Positions 36,205 through 44,985 are shown, counted from the first letter of the stretch. The stretch: DNA of 64,000 nucleotides from Psychrobacter sp. LV10R520-6 (GCF_900182925.1 NZ_LT900024.1:2108001-2172000), one strand, 5' to 3'. Made by a program: numbers and translations. The notes: generated by a model not told the origin, from the letters alone.

Positions 36205-36564
36205 ATGAAACACTTACACATGTTGATGGCAGCACTAGTAATTGTGTTGTTTTTATACCAAAGCTATTTGGTCTTAAGCACTAATAAACGCGCACCGCGT
36301 GTGGTAAAAATCTCTACTCATGTCGTCTATGCATGGCTCATTTTCTCAGGTGCTTGGATGTTAGTGCAACTGATGGGTGCCAATGCACCAGTACAGTGGG
36401 TGTTTGCTAAGATTATATTACTTATTGCTGCCATTAGCGCTAGCATTAAAGCGTTTAGTCCCAATGCCACTCGAGAAGAAAGTAAGGTTGGCCTTATCAT
36501 CGCTGCGGTCGCTTATGTTGGTATCTTAATCTTGGCGTTTGTGAAGCCCGATAACTTATTCTAA
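36205..36564 (+). CDS. SirB2-like integral membrane protein
   Basis: A 119-residue protein with four predicted membrane helices and little soluble sequence, resembling the SirB2 family (HLHMLMAALVIVLFLYQSY, VVYAWLIFSGAWMLVQL). Function is unknown in the family. AAAGGA lies upstream of the ATG. Confidence 0.7.
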   Translation: MKHLHMLMAALVIVLFLYQSYLVLSTNKRAPRVVKISTHVVYAWLIFSGAWMLVQLMGANAPVQWVFAKIILLIAAISASIKAFSPNATREESKVGLIIAAVAYVGILILAFVKPDNLF

Positions 36565-36784
36565 CCTCTATTCCAAAACTAGGCCGTGTTGATATTTAGT
36601 AACTCTTTAGCATCGTTTTTGTCGCTTAAATGGCGTTTTATTACCGTGATTGGTTTATTTTTGCTATCTTAAATAAACACACTATCTTTTCAAGTAGATA
36701 TCACGCCTTTTTCAACTGAGAAAGCACCTTGTTTTTCAATAAGTGTTTTTCAATAGAGAAATACCTTAGCCTCACGGAGTCATT

Positions 36785-37186
36785 ATGAAAACTCTTACTA
36801 CAGCAACGTTATTGGCAGCGGCCGGCGTATTTGGTCTCTCAGGTTGCGCCTCTACAGGTAGTTTAACACCGCAATACGTGCCACCAAGTACTTATCAAAA
36901 CTATGATTGCCAAGCACTGAGCCAAGAATACGTGCGAGTAAATCGCTACGTTGACGCCACTCGTAATGAGCAGTCGACTTTGTCCACCTCAGGTGTGGGT
37001 GTGGGCGTATCTGCAGGCCGTTGGGGCATCTCCCCGAATATTAGCTTTGGCGTAGGCAAAAGCAACGATACCAAAAGTCGTGATGCTAAGCTGTCACGGC
37101 TTTACGGTGAACGTGATGCGATTATTCAATCAGCACGTATCCAGCGCTGTAGCTTTGCCAATGGCATTAAAATTTACGGTGAGTAA
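36785..37186 (+). CDS. Hypothetical lipoprotein
   Basis: A 133-residue protein with a signal peptide and lipobox FGLSGC (Cys21). The mature part has two more Cys (YDCQAL and QRCSF) that could form a disulfide, and a Gly/Val/Ser-rich middle (GVGVGVSAGRWGISPNISFGVGK) that may insert or pack as a glycine-rich strand. No family with known role is recognised. GGAG precedes the ATG and a terminator follows. Confidence 0.8.
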   Translation: MKTLTTATLLAAAGVFGLSGCASTGSLTPQYVPPSTYQNYDCQALSQEYVRVNRYVDATRNEQSTLSTSGVGVGVSAGRWGISPNISFGVGKSNDTKSRDAKLSRLYGERDAIIQSARIQRCSFANGIKIYGE

Positions 37187-37225
37187 TGTTAAATAGAACA
37201 TATTTTATTCCATAAAATTTCAGTT

Positions 37226-37265
37226 TAAAAAAGCCAATACGCGATAAACGTATTGGCTTTTTTTA
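37226..37265 (+). terminator. Bidirectional terminator
   Basis: AAAAAGCCAATACG and CGTATTGGCTTTTT arms between the lipoprotein gene and trxC, which converge here. Confidence 0.9.
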
Positions 37266-37322
37266 TGACTCACTTTAGGTAGTTTACTTTGGCTCAAAAA
37301 ATACTTAGGTTAACAAAGACTG

Positions 37323-37766
37323 CTATTGCAAGCTTTGCACCCACTGTGCAATTTGGTTGCTTGGTAGCGCGCCCGACTGACGTGCAACTTCCTTGCCATT
37401 TCTAAAGGCTACCATCGTCGGTAGACTACGGATATTATAAGGCGCAGCGGCTTGCTCATACTTATCAGTCTGTATCTTAGCAAATATCACTTGCGGCAAT
37501 TGACTGGCCGCGGTTTTAAATTCCGGTGCCATCATTAGACAAGGCTGACACCAGCTCGCCCAAAAATCTACGATGGTTAACACATCATTTTTTTGAATGA
37601 CTTTACTGACTGTTTGCGCATTTAGCTCATGAGGACTGCCGGTTAATAACGGCTTACCACATTTACCGCAATTGGGTGACGCACTTAAACGAGTAGCTGG
37701 CACATGATTGGTCGCTTGGCAATGTGGACATACCACATGACACCCTGGTAGCTTCTCTTCACTCAT
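37323..37766 (-). CDS. trxC: Thioredoxin 2-like protein (TrxC) with WCQPC site
   Basis: A 147-residue cytoplasmic thiol-disulfide protein of the TrxC type. An N-terminal zinc-binding part (CPHCQATN at 13-20 and CGKCGKP at 33-39) precedes a thioredoxin fold. The redox site is W72-C-Q-P-C76 where thioredoxins normally have WCGPC, which should change its redox potential. The conserved cis-Pro region is SLPTM. GGAG lies upstream of the ATG. A degenerate copy of this gene's 5' end is found at 38598-38726. Confidence 0.9.
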   Translation of the reverse strand: MSEEKLPGCHVVCPHCQATNHVPATRLSASPNCGKCGKPLLTGSPHELNAQTVSKVIQKNDVLTIVDFWASWCQPCLMMAPEFKTAASQLPQVIFAKIQTDKYEQAAAPYNIRSLPTMVAFRNGKEVARQSGALPSNQIAQWVQSLQ

Positions 37767-37952
37767 ATTATGACTCCTATACTAACGATGACAGTCTTGT
37801 TTTTTTGATAGGTTTGCTTGATAGATAATCTTGCTTAATAGATTTACCTAATAGATAGTAATGTTTGCTATTAACTTCCTGTTGCTCAATCCGCGCAGTC
37901 GTTCGCCCTTTACCGAATGTTTGGCGAAAGAGCCGGAGAGTGGCTTCCGTGT

Positions 37953-38573
37953 CTAGACTGCTTGCTGCGCCCAACCACTGTATACATAAGTCATCGGCCG
38001 TGGCCCGGGCAAATACTCTGTGCTCAGCTCTTCGACGATGAAACCACCTTCTTCGATAAGCGCTGGAATGTCACGGTTCAGATAACAGCCACCCGCCATA
38101 GGTTTCCACAAAGGTGTTAATCGATGTTGCCAACGCTCGACCGAGGGGTCCGGTGCTAAGCCGTGTTCACAGAATAACAGCCGACCTCTAGGCTTGAGCA
38201 CACGTTTCATTTCTTGAAGTGCCGATATAGGGTCGTTGATGCTGCATAGGGTAAAAGTCATGACAATGGTGTCGAAGCGATCTGTCTCAGCATCAATACC
38301 ATGCACATCAACGGCCACTATCTCAACGGGGATACTGATAGCGTCCGCTCGCCTGCGTCCGAGGGCCTGCATCTGGGCGGCTGGGTCAACACCAACAACA
38401 GAAGACACCTTTTTTGGGTCGTAAAACTGCAAATTGAGACCACTGCCGATTCCAATTTCTAGTACCTCTCCTGTCGCCTGAGGTACGATTTTGGATCGTG
38501 CCTTCATCACATTACCCATGCCACAGGCAATATCGATCATTTTTGGCAATACATAGCGCTCGTATGGATTCAT
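37953..38573 (-). CDS. Class I SAM-dependent methyltransferase
   Basis: A 206-residue methyltransferase from the ATG at 38573 (GGAG 6 bp upstream); a start 4 codons further upstream is possible. SAM-binding motif EVLEIGIGSGLNLQFY, acidic VVGVDPAAQM, and the VMTFTLCSINDPISALQEMKRVLKPRGRLLFCEHG block. The C-terminal RDIPALIEEGGF is typical of UbiE/METTL7-like enzymes. The substrate is unknown. It seems richer in GC than its neighbours and lies between two copies of trxC 5' sequence, suggesting insertion by transfer (inference). Confidence 0.85.
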   Translation of the reverse strand: MNPYERYVLPKMIDIACGMGNVMKARSKIVPQATGEVLEIGIGSGLNLQFYDPKKVSSVVGVDPAAQMQALGRRRADAISIPVEIVAVDVHGIDAETDRFDTIVMTFTLCSINDPISALQEMKRVLKPRGRLLFCEHGLAPDPSVERWQHRLTPLWKPMAGGCYLNRDIPALIEEGGFIVEELSTEYLPGPRPMTYVYSGWAQQAV

Positions 38574-38597
38574 TGCTTTCTCCATTTATCGTAATTG

Positions 38598-38790
38598 GAC
38601 GCTGCACTTAGACTTTTAACTGGCACGCGATTGGTTGCTTGGCAATACGAGCATACCACGTAATAGCTTTGTAGCTTTATGATACCTTTGTAGCTTCTCT
38701 TCCCTCATATTAGGACTGCTATAGTCGATTCAAAATAAAAAAGAGTCATTTATAGCAACGTGCTACTAACTTCCTATTAGCATTACTTAT
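38598..38790 (-). pseudogene. Degenerate duplicate of the trxC 5' end
   Basis: Sequence at 38598-38726 resembles 37676-37782 (shared blocks CTGGCAC.., GATTGGT.GCTTGGCAAT, GCATACCAC, GTAGCTTCTCTTC, CTCATATTA). Weaker matches continue to CTA.TAACTTCCT near 38770 (matching ~37870). The copy has insertions and stops and cannot encode TrxC. Confidence 0.65.
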
Positions 38791-38865
38791 CAAAGTCAGT
38801 ATTTTCACATTACTTATGTCGCTCAGTAATGGTCTTTTTTATTAACTAATACTATTACCAGCTAC

Positions 38866-39048
38866 TTAGCGTTTACAGGTGTTCATACCTAACATCGCAT
38901 AAAGTGGGCAAAAACGGAATAGTCCCGTCAATAAAGGAATCAGACCGACCACGCCCCACCAGCTTTCATAATAAACACCCACTCCAATAATGATTATACC
39001 GGCGATAATACGTAGTAATCTTTCAGTGTTTCCGACATTAATTTTCAT
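38866..39048 (-). CDS. DUF2892 inner-membrane protein
   Basis: A 60-residue protein with two hydrophobic segments and the family pattern MKINVGNTERLLRIIAGIIIIG ... PLLTGLFRFCPLYAMLGMNTC. Two Cys in FCPLY and NTC match the form often fused or linked to rhodanese domains in sulfur metabolism. It lies 112 bp after the persulfide dioxygenase on the same strand, likely in one operon. Confidence 0.88.
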   Translation of the reverse strand: MKINVGNTERLLRIIAGIIIIGVGVYYESWWGVVGLIPLLTGLFRFCPLYAMLGMNTCKR

Positions 39049-39160
39049 AACTGATTCCTTAATCTCAATCGCTTAATGCGAATAGGGTAAATAGATAAGT
39101 CAGTCATGTCTTTACAACATAGACCAACATTCTTAAAAGTAGTGATCGTGCTTTGCTTAC

Positions 39161-40033
39161 TTATTGTCCAAGGACGTTAATGGGTACTTTTAAATAACGA
39201 GTACCATTGTCTTCAGGCTCAGGAAGATGACCGGCATCAATGTTGACTTGTACCGCGGGAATAATGAGCCGAGGCATCTCAAGCGTAGCATCACGGCGCT
39301 CACGCATCTCTACAAACTCAGCTTCGTTGATGCCATCTTTGACATGAATATTGCCTAGTTTTTGCGCAGCTACAGTGGTGGTTGGACAATACTTGCGGCC
39401 TTGACTGGGATAGTCGTGACATAAATACATCACGGTATCATCGTCAAGCGCCAGTAATTTTTTGATTGAGCCATACAAGGTCTTGGCATCCCCACCTGGA
39501 AAATCACAACGGGCAGTTCCTACGTCAGGGGCAAATAAGGTATCGCCCACGAAGACCGCTGTTTTTTCATCATCAGCGGCGATGTAAGCCATATCGGCTG
39601 GCGTATGCCCGGGCACATGCATGGCAGTAATGGTAATCTTACCAAGTGCTAGAGTGTCACCCTCGTCCGTTAAAATATCAAACTGACTGGCATCGGTACG
39701 AAAGCTAGTATCAAAGTTATAAATTTGCTTGAATATTTTTTGTACTTCAGTGATATGTCGCCCCATTACTAGCTCACCGCCTAACGTCTCTTTTAGATGG
39801 ATAGCCCCTGATAAATGGTCGGCATGGGCGTGGGTCTCAATAATATAAACCAGCTGCCAGTTCTGACTACGAACAAAATCAATAACCTCATCAACGCCAG
39901 TCGTGCCCGTGCTACCTGACTTAGGATCAAAATCTAATACAGGATCGATAACGGCGCATAATTTCTGCTCTACGTCCGCCAATACGTGAGTATAAGTCTC
40001 TGTATCGCTATGTAGGAAAGAATGTACTTGCAT
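39161..40033 (-). CDS. MBL-fold persulfide dioxygenase (ETHE1-like)
   Basis: A 290-residue metallo-beta-lactamase-fold protein, likely a non-haem iron persulfide dioxygenase that oxidises glutathione persulfide to sulfite. Metal motif H68-A-H-A-D-H73, then HVPGHTPADMAYI, GDTLFAPDVGTARCDFPGGDA (characteristic of the ETHE1/BLH group) and LCHDYPSQG. GAGG precedes the ATG. It is divergent from the BigR-like regulator and upstream of DUF2892, an arrangement known from sulfide-responsive loci. Confidence 0.88.
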   Translation of the reverse strand: MQVHSFLHSDTETYTHVLADVEQKLCAVIDPVLDFDPKSGSTGTTGVDEVIDFVRSQNWQLVYIIETHAHADHLSGAIHLKETLGGELVMGRHITEVQKIFKQIYNFDTSFRTDASQFDILTDEGDTLALGKITITAMHVPGHTPADMAYIAADDEKTAVFVGDTLFAPDVGTARCDFPGGDAKTLYGSIKKLLALDDDTVMYLCHDYPSQGRKYCPTTTVAAQKLGNIHVKDGINEAEFVEMRERRDATLEMPRLIIPAVQVNIDAGHLPEPEDNGTRYLKVPINVLGQ

Positions 40034-40188
40034 GGCTGCCTCGCTACTGTCTAATAATTGGTTTGATAGGTGACTTAATTTTCAACTATATCTATCGGTT
40101 ATATAAAGCGTCTAATCTGTATTTAGTCTTCTGTTGTCTTTTAACTGATGTCTCTTAACTATTATTAATATAACAACACCCTAATAAT

Positions 40189-40248
40189 TTATCAATTTAT
40201 ATAATGTAAATAACAATAACTTGATATAATGGGTTAAATAATTGATAA
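40189..40248. promoter_or_regulatory. Candidate operator in the regulator/dioxygenase divergent region
   Basis: TTATCAATT (40189-40197) and AATTGATAA (40240-40248) are perfect inverted copies in an AT-rich divergent promoter region. They may be binding sites of the ArsR-type protein encoded beside them. Confidence 0.4.
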
Positions 40249-40297
40249 TTAACCCTGCATTAATCTTTGAATATTTTATTTATTTTTAAATGATGTA

Positions 40298-40813
40298 TTG
40301 TCACAGCACGCTACTATGTTGAATGCTAAAATGACCGTAGTCAATACATCTACCCCTATCGTGACCACGGTCGCCGCCCTATACCTTTATAAGGAGCCTA
40401 CTCTGAAGACTTCTACCCGTTCAACTCATCACACCGATAACAATGCAAATAGCAATGTAGGTCACAGTACAGATAAATTAGATTCAAATACTCCCGATTT
40501 TGCACCGATTGATTTAGCCAAACAAATGCAAGAGGCATCATTACAAGCCAGCAAGCTATTAAAATCGCTGTCGCACCCTGATCGATTAATATTGTTATGC
40601 CAGCTGACCCAAGGTGAATACTGCGTCGGTGAGCTCGAAACCCTAGTTGGGGTCGGACAGCCGAGCTTATCGCAGCAGCTGGGCATTTTACGTAAAGACC
40701 AGCTGGTAACTACCCGCCGAGAAGGTAAGCAGATTTATTATAGTATTGCTAGTGACGATGCTTTAGCCGTATTACAGCTGCTGTATCAACGCTTTTGTGC
40801 TAAAACAGAGTAA
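40298..40813 (+). CDS. BigR-like ArsR-family (per)sulfide sensor regulator
   Basis: A winged-helix repressor with ASKLLKSLSHPDRLILLCQL, QPSLSQQLGILRKDQLVTTRREGKQIYYSI and a C-terminal LYQRFC. The two Cys in LLCQL and QRFC match the BigR sensor pair, which forms a disulfide or polysulfide bond in response to sulfide. The start is uncertain: the longest frame begins with TTG at 40298, an ATG lies at 40316, but the only strong ribosome site (AAGGAG, 40391-40396) precedes an in-frame CTG at 40403, giving a 136-residue protein of more normal size. Confidence 0.85.
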   Translation: MSQHATMLNAKMTVVNTSTPIVTTVAALYLYKEPTLKTSTRSTHHTDNNANSNVGHSTDKLDSNTPDFAPIDLAKQMQEASLQASKLLKSLSHPDRLILLCQLTQGEYCVGELETLVGVGQPSLSQQLGILRKDQLVTTRREGKQIYYSIASDDALAVLQLLYQRFCAKTE

Positions 40814-40897
40814 TAACAGCTTAGCCGTAATTTTTAGTAATAATTAATATGACGCTATTGTTCAATGTGATGCTTTTTAATACGATGATAAGTTGAT

Positions 40898-42607
40898 ATG
40901 CATTCTATCGCCGCTCGTCTGATTCCCGCTTGGCTGCGCCACTATCAGCTTGCCGCCTTACCGACTGACGTGATCGCGGGGCTGGTAGTAGGCGCGCTAG
41001 TCATCCCGCAAAGCTTAGGCTACGCGGTATTGGCAGGATTGCCTCCTGTTTATGGTTTATATGCCGCGATTGTGCCTGTCATCGTTTATGCGTGGCTTGG
41101 CTCTAGCAATGTGCAAGCAGTCGGACCGGTTGCCATTACTGCCATCATGACTGCCAGCGCCTTACTTGATTATGCAGATCAAGGCGCCGAGCAGTATGTG
41201 TTGATGGCCAGCCTACTCGCGTTGATGGTCGGGGCGCTGTTATGGATTGCTGGACGATTAAAACTCGGCTGGATTATGCAATTTATCAGCCGCGGGGTTT
41301 CGGCAGGATTTATTAGTGGCGCAGCCGTCTTAATTTTTGTCAGTCAGCTTAAATATCTAACGGATATTCCAATAGCGGGCAACAGCTTAGTCGGTTATTT
41401 ATCAAGTATGCAGATGTACGTACGCCAGCTACACCTACCAACATTACTCATTGGTGTGAGTGCCTTTGCGCTATTAGCTATGAACCGCTACGGTAGCAGA
41501 TGGGTATGGCAGTCGTGGTTATCGCCATCATATGCTAAGTGGGCAGAACGGCTATTTCCGCTTATCCTACTTGGCATCGCGATTGTCCTTAGTATGATAT
41601 TGCATTGGTCGACGTATGGGGTGGCAACCATCGGTAGTATTCCGCAAGGGCTACCAAGCTTAACGCTGCCTTATGTGCCGGACTTTCACGAAGCACTCAA
41701 CCTATTACCTACCGCTGGTCTTATGGCATTGATTATCTTTGTCTCAAGCAGTTCAGTCGCTAGCACTTATGCCCGCCTACGCGGTGAGACCTTTGATGCC
41801 AACCGTGAACTGACAGGATTAGGTCTGGCTAACCTTGCCGGTGGCTTATTTCAAAGCTTTACAGTCGCTGGTGGATTTTCGCGTACGGCTATTAATGCCG
41901 ATTCAGGGGCAAAGACCCCGCTTGCCAGTCTAGTGACCGTACTGGTAATGGTCATCGCCTTGATAGCATTTGGCAATGCGCTTGCTCCGCTACCCTATGC
42001 TATTTTGGGCGCAACCATTATGGCCTCTATTATTGGTCTAATAGATATAGCGACCTTAAAATCAGCATGGCAGCGTGACCGCTTAGATGCTGCCAGCTTT
42101 ATAGCAGCGTTCGCTGGGGTCCTTGTATTTGGGCTTAATACGGGGCTGGTTATTGGCTTGATGGTGTCATTTGCCAGTTTAATTTGGCAATCCAGTCAGC
42201 CACACGTAGCCATCGTTGGACAACTGGCAGGTACAGGACATTTTCGCAATATCAATCGTCATGATGTGGTGACTTTTCATAATTTATTGATGTTACGTAT
42301 CGATGAGAGTTTGTTCTTTGGCAATAGCGAGTCCGTCCATCGCCGTGTATTACAAGCCACGCAACAATATCCAGAAGCTCGTGAAATCATCATCATCATG
42401 GCAGCAGTCAACCATATCGATCTGACCGCACAAGAAATGTTAAGTACGCTGAATCAAGAGCTTGCTATTCAAAACAAGCACTTAAACTTTAGTTTTATCA
42501 AAGGGCCAGTGATGGATATCATAGAATACACCCCACTGATTACTGAGCTGTCAGGACAGGTTTATCTAAGTACTATGGATGCGGTCAATGCGTTACAAGA
42601 GCGTTAG
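40898..42607 (+). CDS. SulP-family anion transporter with STAS domain
   Basis: A 569-residue inner-membrane transporter. It opens with RLIPAWLRHYQLAALPTDVIAGLVVGALVIPQSLGYA and VYGLYAAIVPVIVYA, has 12-14 helices, and ends with a cytoplasmic STAS domain (about 440-555) containing MAAVNHIDLTAQEML. Family members carry sulfate, bicarbonate or other anions. Between a sulfide-sensing regulator and DUF442 genes it may export sulfite/sulfate formed in persulfide oxidation (inference). It is 84 bp after the regulator. Confidence 0.92.
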   Translation: MHSIAARLIPAWLRHYQLAALPTDVIAGLVVGALVIPQSLGYAVLAGLPPVYGLYAAIVPVIVYAWLGSSNVQAVGPVAITAIMTASALLDYADQGAEQYVLMASLLALMVGALLWIAGRLKLGWIMQFISRGVSAGFISGAAVLIFVSQLKYLTDIPIAGNSLVGYLSSMQMYVRQLHLPTLLIGVSAFALLAMNRYGSRWVWQSWLSPSYAKWAERLFPLILLGIAIVLSMILHWSTYGVATIGSIPQGLPSLTLPYVPDFHEALNLLPTAGLMALIIFVSSSSVASTYARLRGETFDANRELTGLGLANLAGGLFQSFTVAGGFSRTAINADSGAKTPLASLVTVLVMVIALIAFGNALAPLPYAILGATIMASIIGLIDIATLKSAWQRDRLDAASFIAAFAGVLVFGLNTGLVIGLMVSFASLIWQSSQPHVAIVGQLAGTGHFRNINRHDVVTFHNLLMLRIDESLFFGNSESVHRRVLQATQQYPEAREIIIIMAAVNHIDLTAQEMLSTLNQELAIQNKHLNFSFIKGPVMDIIEYTPLITELSGQVYLSTMDAVNALQER

Positions 42608-42684
42608 CTGCCCTAAACAGACAATGGCTATTGCTGTCTGCCACAAAATACCGTTATGATAGGCTGTTGTTGTGTTAACGGGCT

Positions 42685-42726
42685 GTCATGATAAATATGT
42701 CATAATAAATATGCCACGATAAATAC
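42685..42726. repeat. Three tandem 14-bp repeats
   Basis: GTCATGATAAATAT, GTCATAATAAATAT and GCCACGATAAATAC lie head to tail about 80 bp before the next gene. Confidence 0.7.
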
Positions 42727-42804
42727 GAATTTGACAATGCCTATGCAACACCAATGCAACTTGTCCCCTTTTAAGTTCTCTAACGAAAGCAACCGACATT
42801 ATTT

Positions 42805-43131
42805 ATGACTGATAATCTAACGATTTATAAGCAAATTTACCCAATACAATGCTCTAAACTCGCTGAGCTTGGCTATCGCTCAGTGATTAATATACGTCCA
42901 GATGACGAAACTGATACTCAACCCAGCAGCCATGAGCTAGCTACTGCCACCAAGCAAGCAAATTTGGCCTATCATCATCTACCTTTTGATGATGAGCATC
43001 TAAGCCTTGTCACCGTTGAGCAGTTTGCGCTCTATTATCATGCGATACCCAAACCTATATTGATGTTTTGTGGTACGGGTGCACGTGCTAAATTACTTTA
43101 TCAAAGCGCTTTGATGCAAGGGCTGTTATAA
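42805..43131 (+). CDS. DUF442 (TIGR01244-type) phosphatase-like sulfur protein
   Basis: A 108-residue protein of the tyrosine-phosphatase-like fold found as the N-terminal part of BLH proteins in sulfide detoxification. YRSVINIRPDDETDTQP and the P-loop FCGTGARAK (C-x4-R) are visible. It resembles the next gene but has Gly-Thr-Gly-Ala in the loop and a shorter C-terminus. The ribosome site is weak. It may act as a sulfurtransferase paired with the stand-alone dioxygenase. Confidence 0.8.
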   Translation: MTDNLTIYKQIYPIQCSKLAELGYRSVINIRPDDETDTQPSSHELATATKQANLAYHHLPFDDEHLSLVTVEQFALYYHAIPKPILMFCGTGARAKLLYQSALMQGLL

Positions 43132-43352
43132 AACCATCTTTCTATAAAAATATGACAGTCAAAGCTCTACTTACATTCCCTGTCTTTAAAAATAAGCTTA
43201 ATCGGCCTAGGCTTGGGCATCGTCAAAGTTAGCATCAATTGTGCTAACTACTTTACGCAAACGATAGGTTTGTTAGTTACTAACACTCAAGTTAATAGCC
43301 CTCAAGTTAATACCACTTACTTTAAATGAATAACTCTAAAAAAGGAGCTCTT

Positions 43353-43685
43353 ATGAGCCATGAAATCAGTATTACTGGACAAATTACCCCTGACCAAGTT
43401 CCTATGATTGCCGAAAATGGTTTTAAAGCTATCATCAATAACCGTCCCGATGGCGAAGAAGCTGGACAACCAACTAGCGCTGAGATTGCGGCGGCGGCTG
43501 AAAAGGCAGGCCTTGCTTATAAAGAAGTGTCTTTTGCGGGCAATGAGCTAAACCAAACTCACGTAGAAGAGTTTGCTGACTTTTTTAACCAAGCAGAACA
43601 GCCAGTATTGATATTTTGCCGAACTGGTAATCGCTCAACGGGTATCTATGAAGCGGCGAAGCAAATGGACCTGTTGGACGACTGA
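43353..43685 (+). CDS. DUF442 (TIGR01244-type) phosphatase-like sulfur protein, second copy
   Basis: A 110-residue paralogue of the preceding gene with SITGQITPDQVPMIAENGFKAIINNRPDGEE and the P-loop FCRTGNRST (C-x4-R). The ATG at 43353 follows AAGGAG, so the 9 extra upstream codons are not used. Sequence quality suggests this is the standard copy and the first is the diverged one. Confidence 0.88.
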   Translation: MSHEISITGQITPDQVPMIAENGFKAIINNRPDGEEAGQPTSAEIAAAAEKAGLAYKEVSFAGNELNQTHVEEFADFFNQAEQPVLIFCRTGNRSTGIYEAAKQMDLLDD

Positions 43686-43750
43686 TAAATTAGCTGTCTT
43701 ATATGCTATTGATACTTAGATGCTTAAATAATTAGATACTTAGGCAATTG

Positions 43751-43775
43751 AACCCACATAAACATGTGGGTTTTT
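43751..43775 (+). terminator. Terminator after the second DUF442 gene
   Basis: AACCCACA and TGTGGGTTTTT arms with a 6-base loop. Confidence 0.8.
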
Positions 43776-43887
43776 ATAGCATCTGAGATCATATTTTAGA
43801 TCATATTTAAAATTATATCGCCACAAGGAATGTGAGCTACTTGAAAAGACATTCTAATATGACTTTCAATTTTACAAGGAATGTTTC

Positions 43888-44733
43888 ATGAGTAATAATG
43901 CGCTAGCTTTACTTCCTCTAGCACTTGCCTACATTATGTTTACCTTAGGGACAGGGCTAAAACCCAGTGATTTTAAGGTTATCGCCAATCACCCCAAAGC
44001 ATTTTTTATAGGCTTAGTGAACCAAGTCATTTTCGTACCTTTGGTTGCCTTAGCAGTAGTGTTGATGACGGCTCCGCCACCAGCCATTGCCTTTGGTATC
44101 ATGCTGATTAGTTTTTGCCCAGGCGGCGTGACTAGTAATATGCTGACCTATTATGCCAAAGGTAATGTGGCGCTCACTGGCGTGGTTAGTCTATTATCGG
44201 TTATTACTTTACCTATCTTGATCACTCTAGCTTTTAACCACTTCATGAAAGACCAAGCGGGCTCTATTAGTGCCGTAAAAATCGGCGTAGTGATGTTTTT
44301 ATTGACGGCTCTGCCCGTTACCCTCGGTATGCTCGCTCGCTATAAGTTCACCGATTTTATGGTACGTAGGAGCGGTATTCTTAATGGCTTAGCCAGTATC
44401 TTTTTTGTATTGATCGTCTTTGCGGCTATTGCTTCTAACTGGCAGTTGCTACAATCACAGTTCACCCAAATTGGGCTAGAGCTAGTCTTTATCATTATGA
44501 TCTTATTTGCTTTGAGCATGCTGGTTTCTAGAGTGTTTAAGCTTAGCTGGTTTGATACCAAAACGATCTCAATAGAGACCAGTGTTCAAAACAGCACTAC
44601 TGCGATTACCTTAGCTCCTATTATTATGGGAGTAAGTACTTTGCCAGTCATTGCCCTACCCGCTGCTTTATATGGCGTGTTGATGTATGTTATTACGCTC
44701 CCCATTATTTTTCTAATTAGGAATAAGAACTGA
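43888..44733 (+). CDS. BASS-family (bile acid:sodium symporter-like) transporter
   Basis: A 281-residue protein with about nine membrane helices. Family blocks are FCPGGVTSNMLTYYAKGNVALTGVVSLLSVITLP and ETSVQNSTTAITLAPIIMG. Bacterial members carry organic anions with sodium; the substrate is not readable here. AAGGA precedes the ATG. It has its own terminator, so it may not belong to the sulfide operon in spite of its position. Confidence 0.9.
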   Translation: MSNNALALLPLALAYIMFTLGTGLKPSDFKVIANHPKAFFIGLVNQVIFVPLVALAVVLMTAPPPAIAFGIMLISFCPGGVTSNMLTYYAKGNVALTGVVSLLSVITLPILITLAFNHFMKDQAGSISAVKIGVVMFLLTALPVTLGMLARYKFTDFMVRRSGILNGLASIFFVLIVFAAIASNWQLLQSQFTQIGLELVFIIMILFALSMLVSRVFKLSWFDTKTISIETSVQNSTTAITLAPIIMGVSTLPVIALPAALYGVLMYVITLPIIFLIRNKN

Positions 44734-44747
44734 TTATAGGGGATATA

Positions 44748-44783
44748 AAAAAACCACCTCAAAAAATGAGATGGTTTTTTTGT
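44748..44783 (+). terminator. Terminator after the BASS transporter
   Basis: AAACCACCTCA and TGAGATGGTTT arms, one mismatch, flanked by A- and T-runs. Confidence 0.85.
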
Positions 44784-44826
44784 TAAAGATAAGACGATTT
44801 AATGAGTCAAATTGGTTTAGGCTTAT

Positions 44827-44925
44827 TGCATAACCAAGTATTCAAAAGCACTCAAAGCAGCCTTACTACCTTCGCCATGAGAGCCGTGTAAACTTCTTAC
44901 ATAAGCAGGCATGTCAATTTTAGGC
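44827..44925 (-). pseudogene. Duplicated 3' fragment of ahpF (or a lost paralogue)
   Basis: The minus strand reads [23 protein letters not shown] then EYLVMQ stop. The last 16 residues ([16 protein letters not shown]) equal the C-terminus of the AhpF gene that ends at 44986, although third codon positions differ. Upstream sequence shows stops. It is a remnant of a second ahpF/trxB-like gene or an old tandem duplication. Confidence 0.75.
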
Positions 44926-44985
44926 TCGCAAGGGAATTTCTTTAAATAGAAATTCCGATGGGCTTAGAGACATTTAACTTAACCT

